From JAGOEY01 sp017997515 (GTDB lineage: Bacteria > Pseudomonadota > Gammaproteobacteria > Burkholderiales > Burkholderiaceae_C), in the NCBI GenBank assembly GCA_026314275.1, contig CP111109.1:2232001-2296000 (forward strand): a DNA stretch of 64,000 bases, written 5' to 3'. Shown here piece after piece: positions 1-8,849 of the stretch. The number at the start of each line of letters is the position of its first letter. Position 1 is the first letter of the stretch. A program made the translations under genes and the position numbers. The notes beneath the pieces are model-generated. The model was given only the letters and a program-made list of their open reading frames with translations, was not told the origin of the DNA and ran no database searches.

Positions 1-1194
1 GCTGTTGTAGACCACCACGGCGTCGATACGCGGGCCAAACTCCGGTGATGCCGCACGCAGCAGATCATCCCCAATCGTGGACATGTTGATGGTGCGGGGC
101 AGGGGGCCAGCGATCAGGTCTGGCCGTTGTAATGCCGCACGGTCCACCGGGAAGTGGCCCGAGCTGGACAGCAGCATGCCGCCCGCCCGGTGCCGCCAGG
201 CCCCCGTCAGCGCGGGCAGGCAGGCCACCGCCCGCGTCGCATTACCACCGCCACGGGCACGCTGCATGCCGTAGTTCAGTCGGATGGCGGCGGGCTGCGT
301 GGTGCCGTAGTCGCGTGCCAGTGTGCGGATTTGTTCGGCAGGAATGCCGCAGACCACCGCCGCCCGCTCCGGGCTCCATTGCAAGGCCCGCGCCCGCAGT
401 GCGTCCCAGCCCAGGGTGTGCTGGGCAATGTAGTCGTGGTCGAGCCAGTCGTGGGTGACCAGCTCATGCACCAGCGCCAGTGCCAGCGCCGCATCGGTGC
501 CTGGCAGCAGGGCGATGTGTTCATGGCATTTGTCGGCGGTCTCGGTCTTGCGCGGGTCGATACACACCAGCCGTGCGCCGTTGCGTTTGGCCTGCTGGGC
601 GTAGCGCCAGAAGTGGAGGTTGCTGGCAATCGAGTTGCTGCCCCAGACCAGGATCAGCTGTGCTTCGGCGAAATGCTCCACCTTCATGCCGACCTTGCCG
701 CCCAGCGTCTGCACCAGCCCTTCGGCCCCCGCTGATGCACAGATGGTGCGGTCCAGCAACGATGCCCCCAGCCGGTGGAAAAACCGCCGGTCCATACTTT
801 CGCCCTGCACCAGCCCCATGGTGCCGGCGTAGTTGTACGGCAGGATGGCCTGCGGGTCACGTGCCGCAATGGCACCCAGCCGGGCGGCAATATCGGCCAA
901 AGCAGCATCCCAGCTGACCTGCTCGAACTGGCCCGAACCCTTGGGGCCCACCCGTTTGAGCGGGTGCAGGAGCCGTTCGGGGTGGTAGGTGCGCTCGGTG
1001 TAACGCGACACCTTGGTGCACAGCACACCATCGGTATGCGGGTGTGCCGGGTTGCCTTGCACCTTCAGCGCCACGCCATTGGCTACGGTGGTGACCAAGG
1101 AGCAGGTGTCCGGGCAGTCGTGGGGGCAGGCCCCCACGGTGTGTTGTGTGCCTGCATCAGCCGGATGTTCGTGACCACGTTCCAAAAGTTTCAT
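1..1194 (-). CDS. Molybdopterin-dependent oxidoreductase, N-terminal part (cut by window edge)
   Basis: The frame stays open from the ATG at 1194 to the window edge (398 codons), so the C-terminal half lies outside. Near the N-terminus is a C-x3-C-x3-C-x27-C iron-sulfur motif (Cys23, 27, 31, 59; ACPHDCPDTC), followed by sequence typical of the DMSO reductase/BisC family, including GSNSIASNLHFWRYAQQAK and IDPRKTETADKC in the cofactor-binding region. Such enzymes are 700-1000 residues and carry a bis-MGD cofactor plus one 4Fe-4S cluster. There is no twin-arginine signal, so it is probably cytoplasmic. It is transcribed divergently from the binding protein at 1245 across a 50-bp gap. Family is clear; substrate cannot be told. 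Confidence 0.9.
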   Translation of the reverse strand, partial: MKLLERGHEHPADAGTQHTVGACPHDCPDTCSLVTTVANGVALKVQGNPAHPHTDGVLCTKVSRYTERTYHPERLLHPLKRVGPKGSGQFEQVSWDAALADIAARLGAIAARDPQAILPYNYAGTMGLVQGESMDRRFFHRLGASLLDRTICASAGAEGLVQTLGGKVGMKVEHFAEAQLILVWGSNSIASNLHFWRYAQQAKRNGARLVCIDPRKTETADKCHEHIALLPGTDAALALALVHELVTHDWLDHDYIAQHTLGWDALRARALQWSPERAAVVCGIPAEQIRTLARDYGTTQPAAIRLNYGMQRARGGGNATRAVACLPALTGAWRHRAGGMLLSSSGHFPVDRAALQRPDLIAGPLPRTINMSTIGDDLLRAASPEFGPRIDAVVVYNS

Positions 1195-1244
1195 GTATTG
1201 TTACCAAAAGAATCATTGCCCCACCTAACCCAGAGCACACCACC

Positions 1245-2390
1245 ATGCCCCTGCTGCCCCGCCCGCTGACCCGCCGCCAATTCTCCGTCGCCACCGGCGC
1301 TGCCCTGGTAGGCGCATCGCGCATATCACTCGCCCAGGGGGAGGACAAGATCATTGTGGGCCAGTCGGCCCCGTTCACTGGGCCTGCTGCGCAGCTGGGT
1401 ATCCAGTTTTACCAGGGGGCCAAGCTGCATTTTGACCGGGTCAACGCCCAGGGCGGCGGCCTGCGTCCGATTGAAATCCGCAACCTGGACGACGGCTACG
1501 AGCCCGAACGCTGCGCCGAGAACACCCGCAAATTCATCGACGACGACGTGCTGGCACTGTTCGGCTACATCGGCACCCCTACCAGCCTGGCGGCGCTGCC
1601 TTTGGCGGTGAAGGCGCGGGTGCCGTTTTTTGCCCCCTTCACCGGGGCCATGTCGCTGCGCGAACCGTTCCACCGCAACGTGTTCCATGTGCGTGCGTCG
1701 TACAACGACGAAACGGCGCTCATCGTGAAACAGCTCACCGAACTGGGCTTGAAGAAAATTGCGGTGTTCTACCAGAACGACGCCTATGGCAAGGCCGGCC
1801 TCGACGGCGTGACCCTGGCCCTGGCCGCACAAAACCTCAAACCGGTGGCGCTGGCCACGGTGGAGCGTAATTCGGTCGATGTGGCCGCTGCAGTGCAGAA
1901 ACTGGTGGCGGCCGCTCCCGACGCGGTGGTGCAGGTCAGTGCCTACAAGTCGTGTGCAGCCTTTGTGCGGGCGGCACGCAAGGCCGGGTATGGCGGCACT
2001 TTCTACAACGTGTCTTTTGTGGGCACCCAGGCGCTGGCCGACGAGCTGGGCAAGGACGGTGCCGGTGTGGTGGTCACCCAGGTGGTGCCTTCGCCCTACA
2101 CCACCACCCACCCGCTGGCGCGCGAGTTTCTGGATGCCATCAAAAAATCCGGCGGTACCGTGCAGCCCAACTACTCCAGCATGGAGGGGTACCTGGCCGC
2201 CCGCATTTTTGTGGAAGGCCTGCGCAACGGCGGTGGCAAGGGCTCGCGTGACGGCCTCATCAACGGGCTGGAGTCGCGTGGCAACCAGCCTCTGAGCGGG
2301 TTTGCCGTGTCGTTTGGCCCCACCGACCACGTGGCGTCGAATTTTGTGGCGCTGTCGATGCTCAAGGGCGACGGCACCGTGCGCAGCTAA
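1245..2390 (+). CDS. Branched-chain amino acid-type ABC transporter substrate-binding protein
   Basis: Periplasmic binding protein of the LivJ/LivK (Peripla_BP_6) type, 381 residues. I chose ATG 1245 over the upstream in-frame start because it is directly followed by a signal sequence with a twin-arginine motif (TRRQFSVATGAALVGASR) ending near ISLAQG. The mature part begins DKIIVGQSAPFTGPAAQLG, the classic first strand of this fold. No permease or ATPase gene lies nearby, so it is an orphan receptor here; the next gene is an M20 amidohydrolase, which may process the imported ligand (inference). Ligand unknown. Confidence 0.9.
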   Translation: MPLLPRPLTRRQFSVATGAALVGASRISLAQGEDKIIVGQSAPFTGPAAQLGIQFYQGAKLHFDRVNAQGGGLRPIEIRNLDDGYEPERCAENTRKFIDDDVLALFGYIGTPTSLAALPLAVKARVPFFAPFTGAMSLREPFHRNVFHVRASYNDETALIVKQLTELGLKKIAVFYQNDAYGKAGLDGVTLALAAQNLKPVALATVERNSVDVAAAVQKLVAAAPDAVVQVSAYKSCAAFVRAARKAGYGGTFYNVSFVGTQALADELGKDGAGVVVTQVVPSPYTTTHPLAREFLDAIKKSGGTVQPNYSSMEGYLAARIFVEGLRNGGGKGSRDGLINGLESRGNQPLSGFAVSFGPTDHVASNFVALSMLKGDGTVRS

Positions 2391-2431
2391 CGCTCTAAAC
2401 TGCAGTCCTGCCATGCAACCAGGACTGCCTT

Positions 2432-3673
2432 ATGAAGACCCCCGACGCCAGCGCCAACACCATTGACTCCATCGTTGCGCAGTCGGCTGGTATTGCCGCC
2501 ATCCGGCGCGACATCCATGCCCACCCCGAGCTGTGTTTTGAAGAGGTGCGTACCGCCGACATCGTGGCGCAGAAGCTCACCGAATGGGGCATTCCCGTAC
2601 ACCGGGGGCTGGGCAAAACCGGTGTGGTCGGCATCGTCAAGGCGGGTACCTCGCCCCGTGCCATTGGCCTGCGGGCTGACATGGACGCGCTGCCCATGCA
2701 GGAGTTCAACACCTTCACCCACGCCAGCACCATCCCCGGCAAGATGCACGGCTGCGGCCACGACGGCCACACCGCCATGCTGCTGGCAGCAGCCCAGCAC
2801 CTGGCGAAGAACCGCAACTTCGACGGCACTGTGTACCTGATCTTCCAACCAGCGGAAGAGGGCGGCGGCGGCGCACGCGAGATGATGGCCGACGGCCTGT
2901 TCGAGCAGTTCCCGATGGACGCCGTGTTTGGCATGCACAACTGGTCGGGTGCCAAGGTCGGCCAGTTTGCGGTCAGCCCCGGCCCTGTGATGGGCTCCAG
3001 CAACGAGTTCAAGGTCACCATCCGCGGCAAAGGCAGCCACGCCGCACTGCCGCACAACGGCATTGACCCGGTGCCGATTGCCTGCCAGATGGTGCAAGCC
3101 TTCCAGACCATCATCAGCCGCAACAAGAAGCCGGTTGATGCCGCCGTGATCTCGGTCACCATGATCCACGCCGGTGAGGCCACCAACGTCGTGCCCGACA
3201 GCTGTGAATTACAGGGCACCGTGCGCACCTTCTCGCTGGAAGTGCTGGACCTGATCGAGCGGCGTATGCGCCAGGTGGCCGAACACGTTTGCGCCGCCCA
3301 CGACGCGGAATGTAGTTTCGAGTTCCACCGCAACTACCCACCCACCATCAACCACGCCAAAGAGGCCGCGTTTGCGCGCGCGGTGATGGTCGGCATCGTG
3401 GGTGAAGCCAACGTGTTGCCGCAGGAGCCCACCATGGGCGCGGAGGATTTCTCCTTCATGCTGCAGGCCCTGCCCGGTGCCTATGTGTTCCTGGACAACG
3501 GCGACGGCAGCCACCGCGACATCGGCCACGGCGGCGGCCCCTGCATGATCCACAACCCGAGTTACGACTTCAACGACGCTCTCATCCCGCTCGGCGGCAC
3601 CTACTGGGTGCGGCTGGCCGAGGCCTGGCTGGCACCGGGTGTGAACGTCCCCGTCGCTGGGTCCGCTGCTTGA
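2432..3673 (+). CDS. M20 family amidohydrolase (hippurate hydrolase-like)
   Basis: 413-residue member of the M20D aminoacylase/hippurate hydrolase family, hydrolysing N-acyl amino acids. Seen: the start region IRRDIHAHPELCFEE, the metal-binding stretches GLRADMDALPMQE and MHGCGHDGHTAM (Cys and His ligands), FQPAEEGGGGAREM with the catalytic Glu pair, and a central dimerisation (lid) domain starting at FKVTIRGKGSHAALP. Length is normal for the family. No signal peptide, so cytoplasmic. It follows the ABC binding protein by 41 bp and its stop codon lies just before the aminopeptidase frame. Family certain, substrate not. Confidence 0.94.
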   Translation: MKTPDASANTIDSIVAQSAGIAAIRRDIHAHPELCFEEVRTADIVAQKLTEWGIPVHRGLGKTGVVGIVKAGTSPRAIGLRADMDALPMQEFNTFTHASTIPGKMHGCGHDGHTAMLLAAAQHLAKNRNFDGTVYLIFQPAEEGGGGAREMMADGLFEQFPMDAVFGMHNWSGAKVGQFAVSPGPVMGSSNEFKVTIRGKGSHAALPHNGIDPVPIACQMVQAFQTIISRNKKPVDAAVISVTMIHAGEATNVVPDSCELQGTVRTFSLEVLDLIERRMRQVAEHVCAAHDAECSFEFHRNYPPTINHAKEAAFARAVMVGIVGEANVLPQEPTMGAEDFSFMLQALPGAYVFLDNGDGSHRDIGHGGGPCMIHNPSYDFNDALIPLGGTYWVRLAEAWLAPGVNVPVAGSAA

Positions 3674-3684
3674 AGCCAAAATTC

Positions 3685-4923
3685 ATGGTGTTTTTGGCCT
3701 CTGGCGCATATGGGGTGGTCGCAAGCCGCTATTTATTTAATAGCATTGTGCGGGCGCTTCGTAACATCCGTGACGGGTTTTCGTCCAGCGCCCGCTGGCC
3801 AAGCGCTGCGGGCTTGTTAGGTGTATGCGTTTTGCTCAGTGGCTGCGCCGACACCGGCTACTACGCCCAGTCGGTCAAGGGCCACCTGCAGCTGATGCAC
3901 GCAGCCAAACCCGTTGCCACCTGGCTCGATGATCCGGCCACCCCTGCGCCGCTCAAGACCCGGCTGGCGTTGGCGCAGCGCATCCGCAGTTTTGCTGCCA
4001 CCGACTTGGGCTTGCCCGACAACGCCAGTTACCACCGTTATGCTGACCTGCAGCGCAAAGCCGTGGTCTGGAACGTGGTGGCCGCGCCGCCGCTGTCGCT
4101 GAAGCTCAGGACCTGGTGTTTCCCGGTGGCGGGCTGTGTCGGGTACCGGGGTTATTTCAGCGAGGTCGACGCCCAGGCCGAAGCCGCCGCGCTGCAGGCG
4201 CAGGGCCTGGAGGTGAGTGTGTACGGTGTTCCCGCCTATTCCACACTGGGCTGGATGAACTGGGCCGGGGGCGACCCGCTGCTCAACACCTTCATCGCTT
4301 ACCCTGAAGGCGAGTTGGCCCGGCTGGTCATCCACGAGCTGGCGCACCAGATGGTTTATGTGCAGGGCGACACCGCGTTCAACGAATCCTTCGCCACGGC
4401 GGTGGAACGCATCGGTGGTACCCGCTGGTTGGCCACCCACGCGAGTGACACCGTGCGCCAGGAATACGCCACGCTCGACACCCGCCGCACCGCCTTCCGC
4501 GCCTTGACGCGTGACACCCGTATAGCGCTGGCCGCTGTGTACGACCCCGCAGGCCCGCTGGCGGGTGACCCTGCGGCGCAAGCGGCCCAGAAAGCCGTGG
4601 TGATGGACAACTTCCGCGCCGCCTACCAGCGCCTGCGGGTGGCGTGGGGCGCTGACAACCCCCGAACCGCGGGTTACGACGCCTGGGTGGCCCGCGCCAA
4701 CAACGCCACCTTTGGCGCACAAGGTGCCTACGACGACCTGGTGCCTGGCTTTGAAGCCCTGTTTGCCCAGCTGTGTGCAGGCCGAAGTGATTGCACCGAC
4801 GCCAGCGTCAGCCCGGTGTGGGCGCAGTTTTATGATGCGGTCAGGCAACTCGCCGCGCTGCCCAAAGAGACGCGGCACGAACAACTCAAAAATCTGACAA
4901 CGGAGCCCCGCCCCCATGCCTGA
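3685..4923 (+). CDS. Predicted lipoprotein aminopeptidase (COG4324 type)
   Basis: Zinc peptidase-like protein with an HELAH motif in VIHELAHQMVYVQGDTAFNESFAT, which gives HExxH plus a downstream Glu. A lipobox (LLSGCA) precedes ADTGYYAQSVKGHLQLM, so it is probably an outer-membrane lipoprotein. The start is uncertain. ATG 3685 (412 aa) and TTG 3670 are open, but the first 20 or so codons coincide with a dispersed repeat (3690-3744). GTG 3748, just after that repeat, would leave a normal 30-odd-residue lipoprotein signal. The last codons overlap the PHA-system gene by 8 bp. Matches predicted aminopeptidases found in many Burkholderiales; activity inferred from motif. Confidence 0.85.
   Translation: MVFLASGAYGVVASRYLFNSIVRALRNIRDGFSSSARWPSAAGLLGVCVLLSGCADTGYYAQSVKGHLQLMHAAKPVATWLDDPATPAPLKTRLALAQRIRSFAATDLGLPDNASYHRYADLQRKAVVWNVVAAPPLSLKLRTWCFPVAGCVGYRGYFSEVDAQAEAAALQAQGLEVSVYGVPAYSTLGWMNWAGGDPLLNTFIAYPEGELARLVIHELAHQMVYVQGDTAFNESFATAVERIGGTRWLATHASDTVRQEYATLDTRRTAFRALTRDTRIALAAVYDPAGPLAGDPAAQAAQKAVVMDNFRAAYQRLRVAWGADNPRTAGYDAWVARANNATFGAQGAYDDLVPGFEALFAQLCAGRSDCTDASVSPVWAQFYDAVRQLAALPKETRHEQLKNLTTEPRPHA
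3690..3744 (+). repeat. Dispersed repeat family A, copy 1
   Basis: Matches the core pattern GGCCTCTGGCGC - about 15-20 nt - GCAAG(C/T)(A/C)GCTAT - short AT-rich stretch - ATAGC seen at several other places in this window. This copy overlaps the possible 5' codons of the aminopeptidase gene. Confidence 0.75.
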
Positions 4924-5242
4924 CATCCACATCCAGCGCGACCACACCCTGGGCCTGCCCGCCGCCCGCAAGATCGCCTTCCAATGGGCCGAACAGGTCG
5001 AAGAAGAGTACGGCATGGCCTGCACGTACGAAGAGGGCGATGACTGCGACACCGTGAGTTTCACCCGCTCCGGCGTCAAAGGCACCCTCACCGTGCTGCC
5101 CGATCGTTTCGACCTCGACGCCCAATTGGGCTTTTTGCTCGGCGCGTTTAAGGACAAGATCGAAGGCGAAATCTCGAAGAATCTGGACGCGCTGCTGGTG
5201 GCAAAGAAAAAGCCGGTGAAGAAGAAAAAGACGGAAGTGTGA
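4916..5242 (+). CDS. Polyhydroxyalkanoic acid system family protein
   Basis: 108-residue protein with the features of the PHA granule-region family (TIGR02610/PHA_gran_rgn): N-terminal DIHIQRDHTLGLPAARKIAFQWAE, a central VSFTRSGVKGTLTVLPDRFDLDAQLGF-type strand region, and a lysine-rich tail (KKKPVKKKKTE). Start ATG 4916 overlaps the aminopeptidase stop by 8 bp, suggesting translational coupling. Members are usually found near PHA genes. None of the phaCAB genes is in this window, so its role rests on family resemblance only. Confidence 0.85.
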   Translation: MPDIHIQRDHTLGLPAARKIAFQWAEQVEEEYGMACTYEEGDDCDTVSFTRSGVKGTLTVLPDRFDLDAQLGFLLGAFKDKIEGEISKNLDALLVAKKKPVKKKKTEV

Positions 5243-5255
5243 GGGGCGGTGCGGC

Positions 5256-5320
5256 AAATTAAATTGCTACTGTTTTTATAGCTTCTTGCGACCGCCCCAC
5301 GGTCGCAATAGCCATTTTTT
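5256..5320 (-). repeat. Dispersed repeat family A, copy 2 (reverse orientation)
   Basis: On the minus strand this reads A-tract, GGCTATTGCGACCG, a short spacer, then CGGTCGCAAGAAGCTAT and TAGCAA, aligning with the other family A copies. The inner GCGACCG...CGGTCGC arms form a hairpin. It lies between two convergent genes and may serve as a transcription terminator. Confidence 0.7.
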
Positions 5321-5399
5321 ACTGAGAAAATTCAGCATACAAACCTTCGCGCCATCCAGCCGTGTGAGGTGCGCATGAACCCCTTCCAGCAGATGCCGT

Positions 5400-5424
5400 G
5401 GAACCGGCTTTGCCGGGCCACTGG
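5400..5424 (+). repeat. Dispersed repeat family B, copy 1
   Basis: A 25-nt block beginning GGAACCGGCTTTGCCGGG and ending CCACTGG. It contains the CCGGC-TTT-GCCGG hairpin. It matches 9217-9241 (reverse strand) and 30223-30247 with only a few substitutions. Confidence 0.75.
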
Positions 5425-5487
5425 CATCGCCCCCAGCAAGGGGGTTGGCGAGAGCGAAGCGAAGCCTGGGGGTGAGCCCCAATCCAT

Positions 5488-5742
5488 TCAGCTCAGCGAC
5501 TCGATGAGGTCGATGTACTGCTGCTTCGCATCGTCGCTGCTGGTGCCGCTGAGTTTGTTCCAGGCGTCCCACTTGGCGCGGCCGACCATGTCGCTGAAGC
5601 CGGGTTTTTTCTCGGCGTTGTCACCCGTGCTGCCTTGTTTGTAGAGCGCGTACAGCTTGAGCAGGGTGGCGTTGTCGGGGCGCTCGCTCAGGTTTTTGGA
5701 GTTGGCAACGGCGGCTTCAAAACGGGTGGTCAGATCGGACAT
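5488..5742 (-). CDS. Acyl-CoA-binding protein (ACBP)
   Basis: 84 residues, the usual length of a stand-alone ACBP domain. Diagnostic elements are seen: LLKLYALYKQGSTGDN (ligand-binding Tyr and Lys), KPGFSDMVGRAKWDAWNKLSG and the final helix KQQYIDLIESL. It binds and buffers medium- and long-chain acyl-CoA esters in the cytoplasm. Its neighbour across the divergent 119-bp gap is a wax ester/TAG synthase that uses acyl-CoA, so a link to neutral-lipid synthesis is plausible (inference). Confidence 0.95.
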   Translation of the reverse strand: MSDLTTRFEAAVANSKNLSERPDNATLLKLYALYKQGSTGDNAEKKPGFSDMVGRAKWDAWNKLSGTSSDDAKQQYIDLIESLS

Positions 5743-5861
5743 GAACGGTCTCCTGGGTTGTTGGGGTAATCGCGCTGTATCTTACGTGTGCTGCGCGCCC
5801 ACAATGGCGGTTTTGCCCTAGTGCCACCGCACTAGAATCGCACGGCTCATTGCACACGTTT

Positions 5862-7469
5862 ATGGTCACCCGCATCACACCCGACTCCGATTCTGCTGCC
5901 ACCTCTGCGGCTGCCAGCACGCCCCGCCGCCGTGCAGCCAAGTCCGCCGCCACGTCTGCTGCAAGCACCGCCGAGCGGGTGCAAAAAAACGTGCGCCGCA
6001 CCGCCAGCGGCGTGCTGGGCTTACACGGCGAACGCATGAGCAAGGTGGATACCGCCTGGCTGCGTATGGACTCGCCCAGCAACCTGATGATGATTGTGGG
6101 TGTGTGGACGCTGCAGCCCGGCATCGGTTATGACGCCCTGTGTGAGCGGGTGCAGGAGCGGCTGCTGAAGTACAACCGCTTCACCCAGCGCGTGGTGGAA
6201 GACGCGGCGGGGGCAAGCTGGCTGACCGACCGCAACTTCGACCTGGCCAACCATGTGGTGCGCGAAAAACTCGCCCGCCCGCGCAAGGGGCAGACCCAGC
6301 AGTCGGTGCTGCAGGAGCGGGTGGGTATCCTGGCCATGCAGCCGCTCGACCCCAAACGCCCGCTGTGGCAGTTTCACCTGGTCGAAGACTACGTGGACGA
6401 AGAAGGCCACAAAGGCAGCGCGCTGCTGGTGCGTATCCACCACTGTATTGCCGACGGTATTGCACTCATCTCGGTCACCATGTCGCTGGTGGACGGTGGT
6501 GCCGCGCCGCCGTCGCGCCGCCGCCGCGAAGCACCGGAAAGCGCCGAGGACTGGATTGCCAACGCCCTGATCAAACCCCTGACAGGTATGACCGTGAAGG
6601 CGCTGGGTATGGCCGGTGAAGGGGCCGCTGGCGCCCTGAACGCGCTGCGTGCCCCTGAAAAAGCCGTGAGTGCCAGTAAACTCAATTCCGCCGGTATGGC
6701 CCGTATGGCCTGGCAGGTGATGAACGACGCCGCTGCCTTGGCCTTGATGCCCGACGACTCTCCCACCCGCCTCAAAGGCAAACCGGGCACCGCCAAACGG
6801 GTGGCCTGGTGCCGCCCCATTCCGCTGGCCGAAGTCAAAGCGGTGGGCAAGGCGCTGAACTGTTCGGTCAACGACGTGCTGCTGAGCTGTGTGGCCGGGG
6901 CGATTGGCAGCTATTTGCGCGAGCTGGGTGACGAGATGGACGGCAAAGAGATTCGCGCCATGGTGCCGATCAACCTGCGCCCGCTGGACGAAGCCTACAA
7001 GCTGGGCAACCGTTTTGGCCTCGCCCCGCTGGTGCTGCCAATCGGGCTGCAAAACCCGATCGAACGTGTGTTTGACGTGCGCCGTCGCATGAACAGCCTC
7101 AAGGGCAGCACCCAGCCGCTGCTGGCGTTTGGCATGTTGTCGGTGGCGGGTATGCTGGTCAAACCCGCGCAGGAGGCGCTGCTCAATCTGTTTGGCCGCA
7201 AGACCACTGCGGTGATGACCAATGTGCCCGGCCCCGCCAAGAAGCTCAAACTCTGTGGCTCTACGCTGGAGCAGTCGATGTTCTGGGTGCCGCAGTCGGG
7301 CGACATTGGGCTGGGGGTGTCCATCCTCAGTTACGGTGGCGGTGTGCAGTTTGGTGTGATCACCGACACCACCCTGTGCCCCGACCCGCAGGCCATCATC
7401 GACGCGTTCGAGCCCGAATTTAACCGGCTCTCGGTGGTGACACTGATGCTGCCCTGGGGCGACGCGTAG
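5862..7469 (+). CDS. Wax ester synthase/diacylglycerol acyltransferase (WS/DGAT)
   Basis: Transfers the acyl group of acyl-CoA to a fatty alcohol or diacylglycerol, making storage wax esters or TAG. The catalytic HHxxxDG motif is present (HHCIADG near residue 190). The conserved MSKVDTAWLRMDSPSNLMMI start of the family and the late block with NVPGP (VMTNVPGPAKKLKLCGS) are also seen. ATG 5862 gives 535 aa; a TTG 12 bp upstream is also open. An extra ~60-residue Ala/Ser/Arg-rich stretch precedes the canonical family start. Cfa and DUF1840 genes follow on the same strand. Confidence 0.93.
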   Translation: MVTRITPDSDSAATSAAASTPRRRAAKSAATSAASTAERVQKNVRRTASGVLGLHGERMSKVDTAWLRMDSPSNLMMIVGVWTLQPGIGYDALCERVQERLLKYNRFTQRVVEDAAGASWLTDRNFDLANHVVREKLARPRKGQTQQSVLQERVGILAMQPLDPKRPLWQFHLVEDYVDEEGHKGSALLVRIHHCIADGIALISVTMSLVDGGAAPPSRRRREAPESAEDWIANALIKPLTGMTVKALGMAGEGAAGALNALRAPEKAVSASKLNSAGMARMAWQVMNDAAALALMPDDSPTRLKGKPGTAKRVAWCRPIPLAEVKAVGKALNCSVNDVLLSCVAGAIGSYLRELGDEMDGKEIRAMVPINLRPLDEAYKLGNRFGLAPLVLPIGLQNPIERVFDVRRRMNSLKGSTQPLLAFGMLSVAGMLVKPAQEALLNLFGRKTTAVMTNVPGPAKKLKLCGSTLEQSMFWVPQSGDIGLGVSILSYGGGVQFGVITDTTLCPDPQAIIDAFEPEFNRLSVVTLMLPWGDA

Positions 7470-7541
7470 CCCGCACCCGGTTGACGCCGCGGCGCGCAGG
7501 CCAAAAAATGGCGGTTGGGTGTTTCCAACCGGGTGTCCTGC

Positions 7542-8849
7542 ATGTCCATCCTGCTGCGCAAAATCGAACACGTTCTCCAGGGCATGGTCACGCCGCTGGC
7601 CATCCATCTGCCGTCGGGGCAGCGCATCGGGCCCGCACACCCTGCCGTGACGCTGCGCTTCCACGATCTGGGCGCTTTGACGGCCCTGGGCACGGGCCAG
7701 GTCGGCGCATTGGCCGAAGGCCTGGTCGAAGGGCGCATCTGGCTCGATGGCAGCATGCGCACGCTGATGGCCGCCGCGGCCGACCTGTTACACGTCCAGG
7801 GTGCACCAGTGCAGGCCCCAACCCAGGGCTGGCGGCAGATGCTGCACCGCACGCGTTCACTGGCGTCCCACACACCGCAGCGCGACGCGGAGCAGGTGCA
7901 GTTTCACTACGACGTGTCGGACGACTTTTATGCCCTGTGGCTGGACCCGCGCCGCGTCTATTCGTGTGCCTATTACTCAGACCCAGCCATGCCGTTAGCG
8001 CAGGCGCAGGAGGCCAAACTCGACCTGGTTTGCCGCAAGTTGATGCTGCAGCCGGGTGAGCGGTTTCTGGATGTGGGGGCGGGCTGGGGTGGCCTGCTGC
8101 TGTGGGCGGCCGAACACTACGGTGTGGACTGCACCGGCATCACCTTGTCGCACAACCAGTACACCTATGTGCAGCAGCGCATCGCGCAGAAAGGCCTGCA
8201 GGGCCGCGTGCGTGTGGAGCTGTGTGACTACCGCGCGCTGGCCCCGGCGCAGCCGTTCGACAAGATCGCCTCGGTGGGTATGTTTGAACACGTGGGGCGC
8301 GCACAGATGGCGGCCTATTTTGGCCAGCTGCAGCACCTGCTGCGGCCCGGCGGGCTGGTGCTGAACCATGGCATCACGGCCGCGGGTGTGGGGTACAACC
8401 AGCTCGGTGCGGGTATGGGTGATTTTGTCGAGAAATACATCTTTCCCGGAGGGGAGTTACTGCACACCAGCGAGGTTTTGCGCGAGATGGCCGGGGCCGG
8501 GCTGGAGATGCTGGACACCGAAAACCTGCGCCCGCATTACGCCCACACCCTGTGGGCCTGGTCCGATGCGCTGGAGGCCCAGCTGGATGCTGCCCAGCAT
8601 GTGCTGGCGCTGCGCGGCGGCAGCAAACGCGCCGCCAAAACCCTGCGCGCCTACCGCCTGTATCTGGCGGGCAGTGCCATGGGGTTTGAGCAGGGCTGGA
8701 TGGCGCTGCACCAGATCCTGGCGGCCCGGCCCGATGGCAAGATCCACCACCCGCCTGCGGGAGTGATTGCCCGCGAACTTCCCGGCGCACAATCGGTCTA
8801 CCCGTTCCGGCGTGACTACATTTATTCGACGACAAAAAAGGAGAAGTGA
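7542..8849 (+). CDS. cfa: Cyclopropane-fatty-acyl-phospholipid synthase
   Basis: SAM-dependent methyltransferase that adds a methylene bridge to unsaturated phospholipid acyl chains. The SAM-binding motif is FLDVGAGWGGLLLWAAEHYG, preceded by FHYDVSDDFYALWLDPRRVYSCAYY, typical of the family; the C-terminal active-site region includes FVEKYIFPGGELL. 435 residues from ATG 7542; the TTG at 7515 is less likely. Its stop overlaps the DUF1840 start by one base (TGATG), indicating coupling. Family firm. Confidence 0.93.
   Translation: MSILLRKIEHVLQGMVTPLAIHLPSGQRIGPAHPAVTLRFHDLGALTALGTGQVGALAEGLVEGRIWLDGSMRTLMAAAADLLHVQGAPVQAPTQGWRQMLHRTRSLASHTPQRDAEQVQFHYDVSDDFYALWLDPRRVYSCAYYSDPAMPLAQAQEAKLDLVCRKLMLQPGERFLDVGAGWGGLLLWAAEHYGVDCTGITLSHNQYTYVQQRIAQKGLQGRVRVELCDYRALAPAQPFDKIASVGMFEHVGRAQMAAYFGQLQHLLRPGGLVLNHGITAAGVGYNQLGAGMGDFVEKYIFPGGELLHTSEVLREMAGAGLEMLDTENLRPHYAHTLWAWSDALEAQLDAAQHVLALRGGSKRAAKTLRAYRLYLAGSAMGFEQGWMALHQILAARPDGKIHHPPAGVIARELPGAQSVYPFRRDYIYSTTKKEK

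Noticed and set aside
1326..2414. 362-codon minus-strand frame opposite the binding-protein gene
   Set aside because: Shadow of the plus-strand gene; no domain and no ribosome site.
3817..5157. 446-codon minus-strand frame opposite the aminopeptidase and PHA-system genes
   Set aside because: Both plus-strand genes have clear family motifs; the mirror frame has none.
6021..7664. 547-codon open frame on the minus strand opposite the wax ester synthase
   Set aside because: Composition is that of a mirror frame (His, Gln, Arg, Gly), no recognisable domain, and the plus strand encodes an intact WS/DGAT with catalytic motif.
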